Below are positions 42,503 through 45,100 of a stretch of 45,100 bases of DNA, in pieces. The stretch is from Pseudopedobacter sp. (lineage in GTDB: Bacteria > Bacteroidota > Bacteroidia > Sphingobacteriales > Sphingobacteriaceae): NCBI GenBank assembly GCA_014378105.1, contig JACMOI010000009.1, positions 1 through 45,100 of the forward strand, in the 5' to 3' direction. The notes beneath the pieces are model-generated. The model saw only the letters and a list, made by a program, of their open reading frames with translations. It did no database searches and was not told where the DNA came from. The position numbers and the translations under genes were made by a program. Every line of letters begins with the position of its first letter. Position 1 is the first letter of the stretch.

Positions 42503-43276
42503 ATGAACAGATTAACTCAACTCTTTGAAAAAAAGAAAAACGATATACTCTCTATCTACTTCACAGCAGGTTATCCCGAAATAGGAGCAACGCTTAAAAT
42601 TGCAGAAGCTTTAGAGAAGGCAGGTGCAGATTTTTTAGAAATAGGTTTTCCTTATTCTGATCCTTTAGCTGATGGGCCAGTGATTCAACATAGTTCACAA
42701 GTGGCGATAGAAAATGGGATGACTTTAAAAGTCCTGTTTGAACAATTGAAAGATTTAAGAAGTAGGGTTTCTATTCCAATATTATTAATGGGTTATGCTA
42801 ATCCAATGATTCAATACGGAGTGAGTAATTTTTGTAAAGTAGCCGCTGAAGTAGGAATGGATGGTGTAATTGTGCCTGATTTACCATTATATGAGTATGA
42901 AGAACTTTATAAAAATGATTTCATCGATAACGGATTAAGCAATATCTTTCTAGTAACGCCACAAACGTCTGAAGAACGGATCAGAAAGATAGATAGCCTC
43001 TCCAACGGATTTATCTATTTACTTTCTTCTTCATCAACCACAGGGAAAGATTTAAATGTATCGAAGGAGATTGGCGACTATTATAACAGGGTAAAAGCGA
43101 TGCATCTTAAAAATCCATTAATCATAGGATTTGGAATTTCAGATCATCAAAGTTTTTCCCGAGCAAATCAATATGCAAATGGCGCAATTGTAGGTACTGC
43201 TTTTGTAAAAGAATTAGGCGATCCAGAAAATTATTTGAGTCATATACCAGAATTTATCAGGAAAATTAAGGGTTAG
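42503..43276 (+). CDS. trpA: Tryptophan synthase alpha chain
   Basis: The 257-residue TIM barrel cleaves indole-3-glycerol phosphate to indole, channelled to TrpB. The catalytic Glu46 and Asp57 lie in FLEIGFPYSDPLADGPVIQ; FTAGYPE opens the barrel, and LLMGYANPM, DGVIVPDLPLYEYEEL and VGTAFVKEL follow. It ends the operon, one base from the convergent nhaA stop. No terminator is visible in that overlap zone. The 90-base gap from trpB is longer than other gaps in the operon and has only a bulged weak hairpin. Confidence 0.97.
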   Translation: MNRLTQLFEKKKNDILSIYFTAGYPEIGATLKIAEALEKAGADFLEIGFPYSDPLADGPVIQHSSQVAIENGMTLKVLFEQLKDLRSRVSIPILLMGYANPMIQYGVSNFCKVAAEVGMDGVIVPDLPLYEYEELYKNDFIDNGLSNIFLVTPQTSEERIRKIDSLSNGFIYLLSSSSTTGKDLNVSKEIGDYYNRVKAMHLKNPLIIGFGISDHQSFSRANQYANGAIVGTAFVKELGDPENYLSHIPEFIRKIKG

Positions 43277-43277
43277 G

Positions 43278-44522
43278 TTAAGCTAACTCTAATTTTTCTT
43301 TAGCATTATATATAGGTTCTCTTTCTGGTTTTGTGGATTTTACTTTTTCTGAATCAGCTTTTTTACTCAGGTAGTTTAAGAAAATATATCCTGTTGTAGC
43401 TGCCGAAATGGATGCCACCAATATGGAGAACTTTGCTTCTAATTGAAATAGTGGTGAAGCAAAAGATAATATCGATACAAAAATCGACATGGTAAATCCA
43501 ATTCCTCCTAAAATACCCACTCCCGAAAGTTGTTTCCAGCTAGCAGCCCTGGGTTTTTTAGCCACTTTAAATTTAATAGCCATCCATGAAGCTAAAGTTA
43601 TTCCGAGTGGTTTTCCAATAAATAAACCAGCTAAAATACCTAATCCTAATGGGTTAGTTAATCCTTTCATCATTTCAGATTCAAACCTAATATTCGTATT
43701 CGCCAATGCAAACAAAGGCATAATGATGTAGCTTACTGGATTACTTAATAAGCTTTCTAATTTTTCTAATGGAGAATGTTTTCTTTTTTCTGCATTGGCA
43801 GGAATTGCAATAGCAGTTAAAACGCCAGCTATCGTTGCATGAATACCACTATGGTGAATAAAGTACCATAAAACCATTCCTGGGATAATATAAAAGATCA
43901 ATTTCTTAACGCCGAAATAATTTAATGCCATTTGGAAGGCGAAAACACCAGCTGCATATAATAAGAATGTCGCATGAATGTCAGACGTGTAAAAAACAGC
44001 AATCACTAAAATGGCACCTAGATCATCCACAATTGCCAGCGCCGTTAAAAATACTTTTAACGAATTTGGAACTCGATTTCCCAATAGAGATAATATACCA
44101 ATAGCGAATGCAATATCTGTTGCCATTGGAATACCCCAACCTTTATGAGTTAGAGTGCCGATATTTACAAATGAAAAAAGTAAAGCTGGCACTAACATTC
44201 CCCCAATTGCGGCAATAATAGGTAATGAAGCTTGTTTAATTGATTTTAACTCGCCATCAATGATTTCTCTTTTAATTTCTAAACCAACATAAAGGAAGAA
44301 TACAGCCATTAAACCATCATTAATCCAGCTGAGAGAACTGAAATTAAGAGCTATACTTCCTAATTCGAAACCAAATTTAAAATTTAAAAAGTCGTTAAAA
44401 TAGTTTGCAATAGTGGAATTAGCAATTATGATAGATAATAAAACGCAGACTATAAGAAATATTCCAGCTTTTGATTCGTTTTTCTTGAATTTCTTGTAGA
44501 TATCAAGGCTTAATTTTCTCAT
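43278..44522 (-). CDS. nhaA: Na+/H+ antiporter NhaA
   Basis: The 414-residue protein has about 12 membrane segments and the NhaA signatures: WINDGLMAVFFLYVGLEIKREIIDGEL, GWGIPMATDIAFAIGILSLLG, and the ion-binding pair Asp166-Asp167 in TALAIVDDLGAILVIA. IFIGKPLGI-like (GLFIGKPLGIT) and GIGFTMSIF follow. It exchanges two protons for one sodium to keep internal pH and salt in balance. A second, related gene follows upstream at the right edge, so the genome carries at least two copies in tandem with the same direction. Confidence 0.96.
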   Translation of the reverse strand: MRKLSLDIYKKFKKNESKAGIFLIVCVLLSIIIANSTIANYFNDFLNFKFGFELGSIALNFSSLSWINDGLMAVFFLYVGLEIKREIIDGELKSIKQASLPIIAAIGGMLVPALLFSFVNIGTLTHKGWGIPMATDIAFAIGILSLLGNRVPNSLKVFLTALAIVDDLGAILVIAVFYTSDIHATFLLYAAGVFAFQMALNYFGVKKLIFYIIPGMVLWYFIHHSGIHATIAGVLTAIAIPANAEKRKHSPLEKLESLLSNPVSYIIMPLFALANTNIRFESEMMKGLTNPLGLGILAGLFIGKPLGITLASWMAIKFKVAKKPRAASWKQLSGVGILGGIGFTMSIFVSILSFASPLFQLEAKFSILVASISAATTGYIFLNYLSKKADSEKVKSTKPEREPIYNAKEKLELA

Positions 44523-44776
44523 TTAATTAAATAATTGATTTAATATGATGATAAAATTAACAAATTATTGAGTTTGTTGCAATTAAAAATATATAATAGC
44601 TATTTTTTATAATAAAATTTAAAAATAGGGCTATAATTTTGATTTAATTAAAATTTAATAACTCTGTAGACTACTAATTTATGAATTTTTTAAGATAGTT
44701 AACCATAAAATTACTCTTTTGAGTTTTTTTAAGACAAAAAAAGAATTTTATTTCAGTTTTATAGTAAGCTGGATTC

Positions 44777-45100
44777 TTAACTTTTTATTATCATTCTTTT
44801 TTTATTCTTTCCAAGGAATTTTAAAATAATGAAACCTAACATACCAGATGCGATAGAGGCAAGCAAAATGGAGAATTTAGCTTGTATATGAAATTCAGGA
44901 TCAGAGAAGGAGAGCAAAGCGATAAATATGGACATGGTGAAACCAATTCCACCCAGTAATCCTAATCCCGCTATGTGTGACCAATTTGCCTGATCTGGTA
45001 AAGAACTGGCCTTAAGTTTTACGGCTAACCAGCTAAAGGAAAATATCCCTAAAGGTTTTCCAATTAATAAACCAGCTATAATCGCCAGACTTAAGCCAGA
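44777..45100 (-). CDS. Second Na+/H+ antiporter NhaA, C-terminal 107 residues
   Basis: The frame enters from the right edge and stops at TAA 44777-44779. LAIIAGLLIGKPLGIFSFSWLAVKL, then WSHIAGLGLLGGIGFTMSIFIALLSF and KFSILLASIASGMLGFIILKFL are closely similar to the same region of the 43278-44522 protein, with divergence and a shorter basic tail (GKNKKRMIIKS). Charged-residue positions and the GIGFTMSI motif are kept, so it is likely a functional paralogue. The 5' part and ion-binding Asp pair are outside the window. A 254-base AT-rich gap without evident genes separates the two. Confidence 0.9.
   Translation of the reverse strand, partial: SGLSLAIIAGLLIGKPLGIFSFSWLAVKLKASSLPDQANWSHIAGLGLLGGIGFTMSIFIALLSFSDPEFHIQAKFSILLASIASGMLGFIILKFLGKNKKRMIIKS

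Noticed and set aside
1-45100. CRISPR array, insertion sequence or rRNA
   Set aside because: No regularly spaced repeats, no transposase frame and no rRNA-like sequence were seen.

Overview
The window looks like chromosomal DNA of a Bacteroidota species, most likely family Sphingobacteriaceae (Pedobacter-like). The evidence is a low-GC sequence, a type IX secretion-type outer-membrane cluster (CHU_C, PorP/SprF, OmpA-like), a fused murF-alr gene, adjacent pyrG and yidC, and promoters of the Bacteroidota form (TTG, about 19 bp, TAnnTTTG) with few Shine-Dalgarno sequences. No database search was run; assignments come from motifs and remembered family features.

Layout. 1-3.2 kb (minus): the end of an exopolysaccharide operon (half-length TolC-like protein, Wzz/Wzc-type co-polymerase with a degenerate kinase domain, family 2 glycosyltransferase cut by the window edge). 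3.6-9.2 kb (plus): a secreted lectin-like CHU_C protein, PorP/SprF and a TPR/PD40/OmpA protein. 9.3-10.8 kb (minus): a single-domain response regulator and an initiating sugar transferase with a receiver-like N-terminus. 11.2-15.7 kb: pyrG-yidC and a cation diffusion facilitator. 15.8-20.5 kb: an acidic protein of unknown function, a thioredoxin-fold protein lacking CXXC, and a four-gene group with two Tat-exported sugar epimerase-like proteins, a secreted VOC protein and an internally deleted TolB-like gene. 20.9-22.0 kb is a decayed patch: a frameshifted small gene, a truncated GIY-YIG copy and an intact GIY-YIG gene.

22.0-25.9 kb is visibly richer in G+C. It holds a SulP anion transporter, two tandem paralogous SAM methyltransferase-like genes and a divergent Crp/Fnr-type regulator, with an Fnr-like palindrome (TGAT-N4-ATCA core) between the divergent units. 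It lies beside a tRNA-Gly / pseudo-tRNA-Leu / tRNA-Leu transcription unit. 26.5-38.5 kb is mostly housekeeping: recX, murF-alr, DUF502, a phospholipase A1-like outer-membrane protein, a 7TM histidine kinase, a LOG protein, a sodium:solute symporter, recR, a glycosyltransferase, an SDR enzyme and an esterase. A Kir-type potassium channel follows.

39.4-43.3 kb is a trpD-trpF-trpB-trpA operon preceded by a complete transcription attenuator: promoter, 17-residue leader peptide with three consecutive Trp codons, antiterminator and terminator ending in nine T. trpE, trpG and trpC are absent. The window ends with nhaA and the 3' end of a second nhaA. The best candidates for new biology are the trp attenuator, the SulP/methyltransferase/Fnr-like module with its operator, and the pseudo-tRNA carrying a short palindrome.
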